Positions 45,331 through 54,520 are shown, counted from the first letter of the stretch. The stretch: DNA of 64,000 bases from JADJPO01 sp963828555 (GCA_963828555.1 CAWHEL010000004.1:1302001-1366000); one strand, 5' to 3'. Made by a program: numbers and translations. The notes: generated by a model not told the origin, from the letters alone.

Positions 45331-45792
45331 GTGGACTGGGCACGTGACTCGCTCGGACTGATCTGGGTGGCGGTTGCCATCGTGGCGGGGATCGTCGAGA
45401 TCTTCACCCTCGACCTGATCTTCCTGATGATGGCCGGTGGCGCCCTGGCGGCGGCCCTGACGGCGGTGGTCACCGACAGCCTCACGCTCTCCATGTTGGT
45501 GTTCGCCGTCTCCACCGTCGCCCTGCTGCTCGGCGCCCGGCCGCCGCTGCTCGCCTACATGCAGCGCAACGTGCCCGCCGAGGCGATGCACACCGACGCC
45601 CTGGTCGGACGGCGGGCCGAGGTGGTGACCGCGGTCGACGCGGAGTCGGGACGTATCCGACTGGCGGGGGAGCTGTGGAGCGCCCGTCTGGAGAACGGTC
45701 ACCCGGCCGTCGCCGCCGGACACACCGTCCACGTGGTCCGGATCGACGGCGCTACCGCGATCGTCCGCCTGCACCCTCCGCTGACCGAGTAG
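45331..45792 (+). CDS. NfeD-family membrane protein
   Basis: A 153-residue short NfeD. Two to three hydrophobic helices (about 7-27, 29-47, 49-65) precede a C-terminal OB-fold (about 85-150, DALVGRRAEVVTAVDAESGR ... VRLHPP). It lacks the ClpP-like protease of long NfeD proteins. NfeD partners with the SPFH protein encoded 69 bp downstream, forming membrane microdomain assemblies. The GTG at 45331 is preferred because GGGAGG lies 6 nt upstream; an in-frame ATG at 45304 exists. Confidence 0.9.
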   Translation: MDWARDSLGLIWVAVAIVAGIVEIFTLDLIFLMMAGGALAAALTAVVTDSLTLSMLVFAVSTVALLLGARPPLLAYMQRNVPAEAMHTDALVGRRAEVVTAVDAESGRIRLAGELWSARLENGHPAVAAGHTVHVVRIDGATAIVRLHPPLTE

Positions 45793-45861
45793 CTCCGCCA
45801 CACGCCCTCACATCCGCACCACCCTGCTGCGCCCTCGCGACAACCGAACTGGAGCCTGGAC

Positions 45862-46983
45862 ATGGAACTATCCGGTATCGCCGCCCTCGTCGTCCTTGCA
45901 CTGTTGGTGATCTTCGTCCTGACCACGGTGTCCCGGGCGGTGCGGATCGTGCCCCAGGCCACCTCGGTGATCGTCGAGCGGCTGGGCCGCTACTCGCGCA
46001 CGCTCACCCCAGGCCTTCACTTCCTGGTGCCCTTCGTCGACCGGCCGCGGGCCGTCGTCGACCTGCGCGAGCAGGTGGTCACCTTCCCGCCGCAGCCGGT
46101 GATCACGTCGGACAACCTGGTGGTGAACATCGACACGGTGATCTACTTCCAGCCGACCGACCCCAAGGCGGCGGTCTACGAGATCGCCAACTACATCCTC
46201 GGCATCGAGCAGCTCACCGTCACCACCCTGCGGAACGTGATCGGTTCGCTCGACCTCGAGGAGACCTTGACCAGCCGGGACAACATCAACGCCCAGCTGC
46301 GCGGGGTGCTGGACGACGCCACCGGCCGATGGGGGATCCGGGTGAACCGGGTCGAGCTGAAGGCGATCGACCCGCCGCCCAGCGTGCAGGACTCGATGGA
46401 GAAGCAGATGCGCGCCGAGCGGGACCGCCGCGCCACGATCCTCAACGCCGAGGGCGTGAAGCAGTCCCAGATCCTCACCGCCGAGGGTGACAAGCAGTCG
46501 GCGATCCTTCGGGCCGAAGGCCAGGCGCAGGCCGCGATCCTTCGCGCACAGGGTGAGGCGCGGGCGATCCAGCAGGTCTTCGACGCCATCCACCGGGGTA
46601 ACCCGGACTCGAAACTCCTTGCCTACCAATATCTTCAGATGCTGCCGCAGATCGCGAACGGTCCCTCCAACAAGGTCTGGATCGTCCCCAGCGAGCTGAC
46701 TCAGGCACTCAAGGGTATCGGCAACGCCCTCGGTGGCGGCAGCGACGGCAGCGGCTCCTGGACCCCGGGCCCGATGGGCACCGAGGAACTGGGCGGCCTC
46801 GGCGCGGCGACGCTGGAGGACCCGAGCGTCGCACTGCAGCGCGCCCGTGAGGAGGCCGCCGGAGCGGTCGCCGACGCCGAGCGGACCCGCCGGATGGCGC
46901 CGCCGACGCCCTCGAGCACGCCGATGCCCCCGGCCCCGCCGCAGGCGCCGCCGTTCAGCCCACCGCCGGCAGAGCAGGGGTGA
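45862..46983 (+). CDS. SPFH/Band 7 (stomatin/paraslipin-like) protein
   Basis: A 373-residue protein: an N-terminal membrane helix (about 4-24), an SPFH domain (about 30-190, ERLGRYSRTLTPGLHFLVPF), then a coiled segment with repeated EGxxQxxILxAEG units (about 194-235) and a Pro/Ala-rich tail. It probably forms ring-like membrane assemblies with NfeD, as in Rv1487-Rv1488. Its 3' end overlaps the convergent transglycosylase gene by 29 bp. Confidence 0.93.
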   Translation: MELSGIAALVVLALLVIFVLTTVSRAVRIVPQATSVIVERLGRYSRTLTPGLHFLVPFVDRPRAVVDLREQVVTFPPQPVITSDNLVVNIDTVIYFQPTDPKAAVYEIANYILGIEQLTVTTLRNVIGSLDLEETLTSRDNINAQLRGVLDDATGRWGIRVNRVELKAIDPPPSVQDSMEKQMRAERDRRATILNAEGVKQSQILTAEGDKQSAILRAEGQAQAAILRAQGEARAIQQVFDAIHRGNPDSKLLAYQYLQMLPQIANGPSNKVWIVPSELTQALKGIGNALGGGSDGSGSWTPGPMGTEELGGLGAATLEDPSVALQRAREEAAGAVADAERTRRMAPPTPSSTPMPPAPPQAPPFSPPPAEQG

Positions 46984-48163
46984 GTTCCGCCGTAGCCGGG
47001 CCGGTGCCGGCCACCGTTGCGACGATGGCGCGTTCGGCGGCGAGCACCAGGTCGACGTACCACTGGGCGTGGTTGTAGGCGAGCAGGGCCTTCAGAGTCC
47101 CGGCTGGGGTGGCGTCCAGGCCGGAGGCGCACAGGTATCGCGCGGCCGAGGGGATGGCGTCGGCGTAGTTCCACGCGTCGGCCTTGCCGTCGCGGTCGCC
47201 GTCCACGCCGAACCGCTCGAACGTGGCCGGCATGAACTGCATCGGGCCGACGGCGCCGGCAGAGGAGGGTCCGTTGTTGCGCCCGTGCCCGCTCTCCACC
47301 TGCCCGACCGCGGCGAGCAGGGTCCAGCGCAGTCCGGAGCAGCTGCCGGCCGCGTCCTGGTAGGCCTTCTGGTAACCGGCCGGGATCCCCAACGCGGTGA
47401 CCGGTCCGGGGGAGCCCAGGGTCCGGGTCGCGGCGGCGCGTTCGGCAGCGGCCAGTGCGGCGGCTGCCTCCTCGGCCTCGGCCAGGCTGCGCGCCCTGGC
47501 GGACAGGTCGGCCAGCCGTCGGCGCGCCTCGGTCAGGACCAGGTGCGCCGAGGCCGACTCCTCCTGGAGCCGGCCCAGCGCTGCGGCAAGCCGGGTGCCG
47601 GCCTCGTCCGCAGCCACGGCGCGATAGGCGGCCTGCTCCGAGGCCAGGCGGGTGCGGTCCACCTCGGCGCCCGTGTCGCGCAGCACCATGGCGCCGACCC
47701 GCGGCCCGACGGTGGCCCGCCACAAGGCGTCCTGCACGGACTCGGCGCCGAGCATGGCCAGGGCCAGCCCGTCGGTGCCTTCGACGTAGAGCGCCCGAAC
47801 CTGAGCCACCTGACGCGCCCGGGACCGGCGCAGCTGGATCTCGACCTGGTCCCGGTCGGCCTCGGCGCGCGAGCCGACGGCGAACGCTGCGGCCAGGGCG
47901 GCGGCGGCCTCGGCCGTGGCCTGCTGGCGCCTGGTGTACTCGGCCGTGAGTTCAGCCACCTTGGCGGCGGTGCTGCGGGCCTCGGCGCGGGCGGCGGCCG
48001 CGGAGTTCGGCCCCGCGTCGCCCGCGGCCGGACCCGGTGCGGCGCCGGCCGGTGCGGCGGTCAGCCCCCCGGACAGCGCGGCGACCAGCGCGACGATCAC
48101 CCAGCGGCCCACGACTGAGCTATCGGCGCTGCGGCGCCGCGCTTGAACGGCCGGCAGAGTCAT
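46955..48163 (-). CDS. Secreted lytic transglycosylase with N-terminal coiled coil
   Basis: A 402-residue exported protein. The signal region (about 20-42) ends at AAPAGAAPG. A long Ala-rich coiled coil follows (about 55-245) and then an SLT-type domain with Glu290 (AVGQVESGHG), GAVGPMQFMPATF (about 302-314) and a calcium-loop-like DGDRDGKAD. It cleaves peptidoglycan glycan strands. The layout is like RipA/NLPA-type coiled coil plus murein hydrolase, which suggests regulation through the coil. It is divergent from the TauE gene with only 23 bp between starts. Confidence 0.9.
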   Translation of the reverse strand: MTLPAVQARRRSADSSVVGRWVIVALVAALSGGLTAAPAGAAPGPAAGDAGPNSAAAARAEARSTAAKVAELTAEYTRRQQATAEAAAALAAAFAVGSRAEADRDQVEIQLRRSRARQVAQVRALYVEGTDGLALAMLGAESVQDALWRATVGPRVGAMVLRDTGAEVDRTRLASEQAAYRAVAADEAGTRLAAALGRLQEESASAHLVLTEARRRLADLSARARSLAEAEEAAAALAAAERAAATRTLGSPGPVTALGIPAGYQKAYQDAAGSCSGLRWTLLAAVGQVESGHGRNNGPSSAGAVGPMQFMPATFERFGVDGDRDGKADAWNYADAIPSAARYLCASGLDATPAGTLKALLAYNHAQWYVDLVLAAERAIVATVAGTGPATAELTPALPAVG

Positions 48164-48173
48164 TCCACCCGGA

Positions 48174-48179
48174 TAGCCT
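48174..48179 (+). promoter_or_regulatory. Leaderless -10 element of TauE/SafE gene (TAGCCT)
   Basis: TAGCCT lies 7 nt before the GTG at 48187 and is within 15 bp of the divergent transglycosylase ATG, so RNA polymerase on this site would cover that start codon. Confidence 0.45.
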
Positions 48180-48186
48180 CGTGCCC

Positions 48187-48972
48187 GTGGACCTGGGCTC
48201 GGCGACGGCGATCACTGTGGCTGCCGTCGCCGCCGGCACGATCAACACAGTGGTCGGCTCCGGCACGCTGATCACCTTCCCGACCCTGCTTGCCCTCGGC
48301 TACCCGCCGGTCACCGCCAACGTGTCGAACAACATCGGCCTGGTGTTCGGCGGCATCAGCGGGACCTGGGGCTACCGCCGCGAGCTGGCCGGGCAGGGCC
48401 CGACCCTGCGCCGGCTGGCGCCGATGTCCCTGATCGGCGCGATCACCGGTGCCCTGGCGCTGCTCACCCTGCCGGCCGCGGCCTTCGAGACCATCGTTCC
48501 GGTGCTGATCGGCCTGTCCCTGGTGCTCGTGGTCACCCAGCCCCGGATCGCCGCTGCGATGGCCCGCCGTCGGGCCGATCGGCAGGCGACGGACGATGCG
48601 CCGCCGAGGCATCCTGTCGGCCCGGTGCTCGCCGTCGGCACCGCACTGGCCGGGGTCTACGGCGGATACTTCGGCGCCGCTCAGGGCGTGCTCCTGGTCG
48701 GCCTGCTCGGCTCCCTGCTCAGCGAGAGCCTGCAACGGGTCAACGCGGCCAAGAACCTGCTCTCGGTCCTGGTGAACGCCTTGGCTGCGGTGACGTTCCT
48801 GGTGGTGCGGCCCGGGGCCGCGGACCCGGCGGTGGTGGCGCTGATCGCGGGCGGGTCCATCCTCGGTGGTTTCCTGGGCGCTCGGATCGGCCGGTGGCTG
48901 CCCGGCCTGGCGCTGCGTGCAGTGATCGTGGTGGTCGGGGTCGTCGCCATCGTCCGGCTGCTGGCCAGGTAG
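48187..48972 (+). CDS. TauE/SafE-family sulfite/anion exporter
   Basis: A 261-residue membrane protein with about eight hydrophobic helices and two repeats, each with the family motif (AGTINTVVGSGTLITFPTLL near 12-31 and GVYGGYFGAAQGVLLVGLLG near 152-171). Family members export or import sulfite, sulfoacetate or related anions. GTG at 48187 fits the -10 spacing; GTG at 48181 is only 1 nt from that hexamer. It is interesting with the sulfur-related genes 7-11 kb downstream, though not adjacent. Confidence 0.9.
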   Translation: MDLGSATAITVAAVAAGTINTVVGSGTLITFPTLLALGYPPVTANVSNNIGLVFGGISGTWGYRRELAGQGPTLRRLAPMSLIGAITGALALLTLPAAAFETIVPVLIGLSLVLVVTQPRIAAAMARRRADRQATDDAPPRHPVGPVLAVGTALAGVYGGYFGAAQGVLLVGLLGSLLSESLQRVNAAKNLLSVLVNALAAVTFLVVRPGAADPAVVALIAGGSILGGFLGARIGRWLPGLALRAVIVVVGVVAIVRLLAR

Positions 48973-48981
48973 GGGCGCACC

Positions 48982-49839
48982 ATGGACGACGTCGTGTTCG
49001 AACCCACCTCGGTGCGCGGCGTGGACGACCCTCGGGTCGCCGACTATGTCGCGCTCACCGATGTGGCCCTGCGTCGGCGGATCGACGTCGAGCGCGGGCT
49101 CTACCTGGCCGAGAGCGAGAAGGTGATCCGCCGGGCGCTCGAGGCGGGCCACCGGCCGCGATCCCTGCTGCTCTCGCAGCGGTGGCTGGAGCCGATGGCG
49201 TCGCTGGTGCACGAGGTGCTCGCCACCGGCGCGCCCGTGTTCGTCGGGGCGCCGGCGCTGCTGGAGCAGATCACCGGGTTCCAGGTGCATCGCGGGGCGA
49301 TCGCCTCGATGCACCGCCCGGCTCCCCGGCCACCGGGGGATGTGCTGACCGACGCCCGCCGGGTGCTCGTGCTGGAGGACATCGTCGACCACACCAACGT
49401 GGGTGCGGTGTTCCGCTCGGCGGCCGGGATCGGCGCCGACGCCGTCTTGGTCAGTCCGCGCTGCGCCGACCCGCTCTACCGCCGGGCGGTCAGGGTCTCG
49501 ATGGGCACCGTGTTCCAGGTGCCCTGGGCGCGGCTCGATCCCTGGCCGGACAGCGTGGCGCTGCTGCGCCAGGCCGGCTTCACGGTGGCCGCCCTGGCCC
49601 TGACCCCGGACGCCGTGTCCTTGGACGAGCTGGCTGCGCGAGCGCCGGACCGGCTCGCCCTGGTCCTGGGCACCGAGGGGGACGGTCTCAGCAGGGCGGC
49701 GCTGGCGCAGGCCGACCTCGCGGTACGGATCCCGATGGCCGCCGGCGTCGACTCGCTGAACGTGGCCGCGGCGTCCGCCGTCGCGCTGTGGGCGCTGCGC
49801 CGGCGGGCGGCGGGCTCAGGCTCCGTCGAAGAGCTCTGA
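48982..49839 (+). CDS. TrmH/SpoU-family RNA 2'-O-methyltransferase
   Basis: A 285-residue protein with an N-terminal substrate-binding region and a SPOUT domain. The three motifs are visible: EDIVDHTNVGAVFRSAAGIG (about 133-152), LVLGTEGDGLS (about 227-237) and IPMAAGVDSLNVAAASAVAL (about 250-269), which form the trefoil knot that binds S-adenosylmethionine. The target rRNA or tRNA position cannot be told. The last 24 bp overlap the convergent Acg-like gene. Confidence 0.93.
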   Translation: MDDVVFEPTSVRGVDDPRVADYVALTDVALRRRIDVERGLYLAESEKVIRRALEAGHRPRSLLLSQRWLEPMASLVHEVLATGAPVFVGAPALLEQITGFQVHRGAIASMHRPAPRPPGDVLTDARRVLVLEDIVDHTNVGAVFRSAAGIGADAVLVSPRCADPLYRRAVRVSMGTVFQVPWARLDPWPDSVALLRQAGFTVAALALTPDAVSLDELAARAPDRLALVLGTEGDGLSRAALAQADLAVRIPMAAGVDSLNVAAASAVALWALRRRAAGSGSVEEL

Positions 49840-50829
49840 GAGCGGACGACGCGGGGTCGGCGGGGCCTCCACCAGTGCCCGCCCGACCCGCAGCAGCACC
49901 TGCGGCATGCCCCAGATGCCGAGGACCTCGGCCACCTCCGGACGTAGCTCGGGGTTCTGCAGCGCCTGGTCGGTGAACGTGGCGACCAGGCCCTTGGCGG
50001 TGGCGGCGAGCAGCATCCGCTCCAGGGCGACGCCGGCGACCACCCAGTCGCGGCGGGTATCGTCGCGGGTCGAGATCGCCAGCACGGTGCTGCGGGCCAG
50101 CTCCTCCTCGACCTCGCTCGCCTCGGGCGCCCCGCTGTGACCGGCATGCACGAGGGAGTCCACCGGGAAGGGGGAGGTGCCCAGCGAGGAGCTGGGGATC
50201 CCGTCGTCCGCGCCGGCGCCCCCGCCGCGGCGCACCCAGCGTTCGATCTCGCCGCGCAGCTCGACATCGGCCGCCTGCACCCGGACGGCGCGCCGCAGCA
50301 GGTGGGCCAGGCGGCGCCGGGCGGCGGGGTCGGCGATGCTCAGCCGACCGCCCTCGGCGACCACTGCTTGACGCAGTTCGAGCAGGTCCTCCTCGGCGAC
50401 CGCGTGCGAGCGGTAGACGCGGCGATGGGTGTGGCGTTGGCGCACCGCCTCGCTCAGGGCCAGATCGGCCGGGCCGGGCTGCCGTCGACCGACGGCGCGC
50501 ACCACGCCGATGAGCTCGGGCCGCGCGGGATCGGGCACGAGGCCGGTCTCGGCCGCGTAGCCGAGCGCCCGCAGGGCGACCCGGGCATTGAGCACGGCGG
50601 CACCGCAGGAGATGGCTCGGTCCCGCCCCTGCGGGTCGATCACCGGCAGCGCACGACTGACGTCCTCCCAGACGGCGATGCCGTTCGGCAGTCGCTCGAG
50701 ATGCCAGGGCTGGCTGTTGTGGATCGACGGTGCCCATCGGGCCGCCTCACCGACGAGGTCGACCTCCTGGCCGCTCAGCCGTACTGAGGTGGCGATCATG
50801 TCATGGCCGCCGTCGGTGGATGCCGTCAT
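49816..50829 (-). CDS. Acg-like nitroreductase-fold protein
   Basis: A 337-residue protein of the Acg family (M. tuberculosis DosR-regulated Acg, Rv2032). The flavin-pocket entry RWAPSIHNSQPWHLE (about 31-45) and the second half VVAGVALERMLLAATAKGL (about 263-281) are the recognisable parts of two tandem nitroreductase-like halves. Family members bind FMN and are linked to hypoxia and nitrosative stress, but have no proven enzymatic reaction. The ATG follows GGGGGTG; a GTG at 50835 would add two residues. Confidence 0.85.
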   Translation of the reverse strand: MTASTDGGHDMIATSVRLSGQEVDLVGEAARWAPSIHNSQPWHLERLPNGIAVWEDVSRALPVIDPQGRDRAISCGAAVLNARVALRALGYAAETGLVPDPARPELIGVVRAVGRRQPGPADLALSEAVRQRHTHRRVYRSHAVAEEDLLELRQAVVAEGGRLSIADPAARRRLAHLLRRAVRVQAADVELRGEIERWVRRGGGAGADDGIPSSSLGTSPFPVDSLVHAGHSGAPEASEVEEELARSTVLAISTRDDTRRDWVVAGVALERMLLAATAKGLVATFTDQALQNPELRPEVAEVLGIWGMPQVLLRVGRALVEAPPTPRRPLSELFDGA

Positions 50830-50921
50830 GCTCACCCCCAGTCGAAGTCGTGTCGGTCACGGTAAGCAGAAGCCGCGGACGCCGAGCGGGTACTTGGTCC
50901 CGCTCCGGACATCGGTGCACG

Positions 50922-52118
50922 TCAACGGGTCTCGGCGAGAACCTCACGCATCAGCTCGTCCACCTCGGCCAGGCCGATGAACCGTCCGTTCTCATCCGTG
51001 ACCGACAGCAACCCGAGGGTGCGCCGGTCGCCACCGGAGGCGAGCACTCGCACGGCCGCCGACCGCAGGTCCTGGGCGGCGCGCAGCCGCAGCAGACGGG
51101 AGGCGTTGATCCGCTCACCCGCGGCGTCCACCAGCGCCACCAGGCGCCCGTCGGCATCGAGCTCGGCGATCCAGTCCGTCGGCGTGCCGTCGGCGGGCCA
51201 GGTGGAGGGGATCGGCCGGGCCAGCCGGCCGGTGCGGGTGAGCGTGACGGTCTCCTCCCACCTGGTGCGCAACCATGTGGCCACCTCGACCGGAGGAGGG
51301 AGGAAGGACGGCCGGGCCCTACCGAACAACCAGCCCTGGGCAAGGCGGACCCCGACCACCTGCAAGTGCCGGGCGTCGTCCAGACTCTCGACCCCCTCGG
51401 CCTGCACCACCGCCCCCATCTCCTCAGCCATCGAGACCACCATGCGGACCAAGCGGTCCCGGACCGGGTCCTCGAAGGCGCCCTTGACCAGACTGGCGTC
51501 GAGCTTGACCAGGTCGGGGCGTAGCTGGGTCATCCGGTCCAGCTCGACCCGGCCCGCCTCGACCACGTCGCAGGCGATCCTCAGCCCCGAGACCCGCATC
51601 GCCGCGACCGCCGCGCTGGGCGCCGACTCCGCCGCGACGCCGTCCGGCCAGCTGAGCTCGACCACCAGACCGGCCAGATCGGGCTGCCCCCACAGCACCG
51701 TCAGTACGGCCTCCTCGTCCAGGAAGGGAGCTGCGATATTGACGGCGAGGAACTGTTCGAGCTCCAGATCCCCCCGGCCCTTGAGCGCGTTGCCCAGTGA
51801 GGCCGCCTCGAGCTGGCCGGCCAGGCCGGTGCGGGCGGCGGCGGTGAACCAGGGCTGAGGGGATCGGGCCGGCCAATCGGCCACCCGGGTCAGCGCCTCG
51901 TATCCCGCGCACTCACCGGTGCGCAGATCGACCACAGGCTGGTAGACGCAGCGCAGGGATTCGGGCCGCCGCAGCAGGCGGGCGACCTCCTCCTCCCACT
52001 GCGGGTCCGCCGACTCCTCCGTGGGGTCGGAGCCGTCATCGGGGGGAGTCGGGATCACCGGTCCATTCAAGCGCCTCCGGCTCGTCGAGATGGAGGATCT
52101 CTCAACACGCCCGGACAC
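50922..52118 (-). CDS. EAL-domain protein with altered metal site and C-terminal CBS-like region
   Basis: A 398-residue protein. The EAL domain (about 50-285) has YEALTR (EAL at 74-76), Asn127, Glu154, VKLD (204-207) and QAEGVES (239-245). The metal-binding DDFGTG is changed to CDVVEAG (183-189), losing the second Asp, so c-di-GMP hydrolysis is doubtful and c-di-GMP binding or signalling more likely. The end (about 325-395, LGLLSVTDENGRFIGLAEVD) looks like a CBS-type sensor. GTG at 52118 is tentative; an internal GTG near residue 21 is possible. Confidence 0.83.
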   Translation of the reverse strand: MSGRVERSSISTSRRRLNGPVIPTPPDDGSDPTEESADPQWEEEVARLLRRPESLRCVYQPVVDLRTGECAGYEALTRVADWPARSPQPWFTAAARTGLAGQLEAASLGNALKGRGDLELEQFLAVNIAAPFLDEEAVLTVLWGQPDLAGLVVELSWPDGVAAESAPSAAVAAMRVSGLRIACDVVEAGRVELDRMTQLRPDLVKLDASLVKGAFEDPVRDRLVRMVVSMAEEMGAVVQAEGVESLDDARHLQVVGVRLAQGWLFGRARPSFLPPPVEVATWLRTRWEETVTLTRTGRLARPIPSTWPADGTPTDWIAELDADGRLVALVDAAGERINASRLLRLRAAQDLRSAAVRVLASGGDRRTLGLLSVTDENGRFIGLAEVDELMREVLAETR

Positions 52119-52279
52119 GCATGGTAGTCAACCGAACACATGAGGTAACCTTTCGGTTCTGCGGTGCTCCTCAGCTCCCTCAGAACACCGAGTGGTGGCC
52201 GCGGGTTTCACACCTTGGCGCGCAGATCTAGACCTGCGGGGGATAGCGGTGCGCGCCGCCGGATTCGGAGGGCTGGCCC
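52119..52279. other. Divergent gap between EAL and PAS-PAS genes
   Basis: A 161-bp region with starts on both sides. A 6-bp stem (52156-52161 with 52181-52186) is present. No clear -10 or operator was recognised. The shared control region suggests joint regulation of the two signalling genes. Confidence 0.35.
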
Positions 52280-53266
52280 GTGCTTCAGGGACGACGCAGC
52301 GGTGGGTTGGGCCGGTTCCTCGGCCGTGCCCGGGCACACAGGCCGGGAGCCCCGGTCCACCTCGACGAGGACACGCGGGCCGTGATGGATGCGTGCTCCG
52401 ACGCCGTGCTGGGCGTCGACCAGAACGGCGACTGCGTGATCGCGAACGCCGCGGCCGCCACGGTCTTCGCCTACCCCGATTCGCATCTGGTCGGCCTGGG
52501 AGCGCATCGGCTGGTCCCGGCGCTGGCCGAGGCGGTCGCCGCCGTGGTGCGGCGGCGGCGGGCCGGCGAGTACCGGCCGGGCCCGATCGGCGCCGGCACC
52601 GAGGCCATCGGACGACGGCACGACGGCACCTCGTTCCCGGCGCAGGTCTGGATCACCCCGGCCTACCCGGACGGAAGTCGGCTGACGCTGTTCGTGACGG
52701 TTCGCGATCTGAGCGCAGCCCGCGCCGCCGCCGCTGCGCAGCGGGCCCTGCTGAACGACGTGGCGGATCTGAGGGACACCGTGGCGGCGATCGGGGTCGC
52801 CCTGCGCGACCGTGCCATCCTGCTCACCGACGAGTACGGCCACGTGACCATGGTGAACCGGGCGGCGGAGAAGCTGCTGGGCTACCGCGAGGAGGACGTC
52901 GTGGGAAAGCCCACGACGGCGCTCTACGACCCCGAGGACCTGGCCGCGGCCCGCGCCGAGCTGCGCACCCCTTCGGGCGCCGACCCGCTGCTCGAACTGA
53001 CCCGCTCCGGACTGCCGGGCCGGCAGAACTGGACCCTGCTCAGCCGCGACGGCGAACGGCGCCCGGTGACCATGAACATGACCGCGATCGGTGACCGGAA
53101 CGCGGCGGTCGGCTTCGTACTGGCGGTCACCCCGCGGCGCGCCGAGTGGGAACCGCTGGTCTCACAGCGCTCGAGCGGCGATCGACTGCTGCTCGATCTG
53201 GACGACGCCGAGACGCGCACGCTGCGCTGGCAGGTCGGCGGATCGGGTCTGGGCCGCAAGCGCTAG
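52280..53266 (+). CDS. Tandem PAS-domain protein without output domain
   Basis: A 328-residue soluble protein with two PAS domains (about 28-150, DACSDAVLGVDQNGDCVIAN, and about 160-285, ILLTDEYGHVTMVNRAAEKLLGY with GKPTTALYDPED). A short tail with no known effector follows. Divergent from the EAL protein, it may sense a small molecule, light or redox state and act on that protein or on a kinase elsewhere. The GTG start at 52280 is the best in frame but lacks a strong ribosome site. Confidence 0.8.
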   Translation: MLQGRRSGGLGRFLGRARAHRPGAPVHLDEDTRAVMDACSDAVLGVDQNGDCVIANAAAATVFAYPDSHLVGLGAHRLVPALAEAVAAVVRRRRAGEYRPGPIGAGTEAIGRRHDGTSFPAQVWITPAYPDGSRLTLFVTVRDLSAARAAAAAQRALLNDVADLRDTVAAIGVALRDRAILLTDEYGHVTMVNRAAEKLLGYREEDVVGKPTTALYDPEDLAAARAELRTPSGADPLLELTRSGLPGRQNWTLLSRDGERRPVTMNMTAIGDRNAAVGFVLAVTPRRAEWEPLVSQRSSGDRLLLDLDDAETRTLRWQVGGSGLGRKR

Positions 53267-53308
53267 GGCCGACCCGGTCGCCGACCCGGTCGTGATCCGG
53301 TCCTGTCG

Positions 53309-54520
53309 TCAGCGGGGCCGCATCAAGGTGTCCCAGATGCCCAGGTCGATCTCTGCGCCCTCGTCCGCCTCGGCCTCGCCGAGATCAGCCTGCACCTCGG
53401 CGAGCGAGGGAAGCTCCACCAGCGGGGCTTCCCCCTGCGGCGTCGGCGCGGCCTCGGCGGCGGCGGGAGCTGCGTCGGGGGCCGGCTCGTGACGCGCCGC
53501 CGCGCGGGTCGCCTGAGCCCGCTCCATGAAGGCCGCCTGGGTGGCGCGGCGCTCGGCGGCTGCCCGCTCGGCGGCTGCCCGGGCCTGCTGCGACGGCGAG
53601 GCCTGGGGCAGGCTCCGCGTCTCGTCGTCCCCCCGTGAGGGTTCCGGCACAGACCCGGCCGGCACCACGGTCGCAGCCGCCTTGGTGGCCTGGCCGACCA
53701 ACGTTCCCAGCGCGGGCTCGGAAAGGGTCAGCGCGGCGGCGCGTGCCCGTGAGCCGGCGTACCCGGCTGCGGCGTAGGCCGTGGCGACGGAGAGCGAGGC
53801 AGCCACCCGGCCGATCGTGGTCAGCGCCGACCACCAGGCTTTGTCGTGCGTGGCCCGGGCCATGGCGCTAACCGTGTTGAGCATGGCGTCGACCTCGGCC
53901 AGCCCGTCGACGTGGGCCGGTGGCAGCCAGGGCGCCAGCAGCCCGACCAGGGCGCCGGCCGAGGCGGCCCGGTTCAGCGCCGGCGGCAGGCTGCGTGCCT
54001 CGTCGGCGCTGACCGCGGCGGCGCTGGGCACCACGGCCAGCGTGCGTGGGCCCTCGGGTCCGCCCTCGGAGCCGTCGGCAGCCATCCGGCGCAGGTCGCA
54101 CAGCACCGCCCAGGTGCGATCCAGCAACAGGTTGGGCTCGTCCGGTGAGGCCAGCGCCGTCCTCAGATTCACCGCACGGGCCACGCTGGTGCCGTCCAGG
54201 GCGTCGATCCGGACGGCGTCCGCCGCCGCCGACACCGCAGCCTGGCCGAGCAGGGCCGAGGCCGACCGGAGCTGCAGCCGGTCGACGTCCAGCACGGGGA
54301 GGGTGTCGGCGGCATCGAGCCATTCCTGGGCGATCTCGCGGGTGAGCACCGGAAGGGCACCGAGCAGATCGATCCCCTCCGGGCGGGAGGCCGCGAGCGC
54401 GCGGCTGGCCACCACGACCACACCCTGGCTGCGCAGTTGGTCCGCCAGGTCGCGCACCTGCGCGGGATCGGAGATGGCCGACGCCACGACCGGCTCGGCG
54501 TCCGGGGCTGCAGGATCCAT
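53309..54520 (-). CDS. Large alanine-rich protein of unknown function
   Basis: A 403-residue soluble protein that I do not recognise. Residues about 1-300 look helical and globular (ISDPAQVRDLADQLRSQGVV, EIAQEWLDAADTLPVLDVDR, THDKAWWSALTTIGRVAASL). The last hundred are Ala/Glu-rich with a coiled region (ARAAAERAAAERRATQAAFM) and an acidic end DLGIWDTLMRP. ATG at 54520 is supported by AGAGGAGGT 4 nt upstream; an in-frame GTG at 54595 would overlap the sulfotransferase stop as GTGA and add 25 residues. Confidence 0.7.
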   Translation of the reverse strand: MDPAAPDAEPVVASAISDPAQVRDLADQLRSQGVVVVASRALAASRPEGIDLLGALPVLTREIAQEWLDAADTLPVLDVDRLQLRSASALLGQAAVSAAADAVRIDALDGTSVARAVNLRTALASPDEPNLLLDRTWAVLCDLRRMAADGSEGGPEGPRTLAVVPSAAAVSADEARSLPPALNRAASAGALVGLLAPWLPPAHVDGLAEVDAMLNTVSAMARATHDKAWWSALTTIGRVAASLSVATAYAAAGYAGSRARAAALTLSEPALGTLVGQATKAAATVVPAGSVPEPSRGDDETRSLPQASPSQQARAAAERAAAERRATQAAFMERAQATRAAARHEPAPDAAPAAAEAAPTPQGEAPLVELPSLAEVQADLGEAEADEGAEIDLGIWDTLMRPR

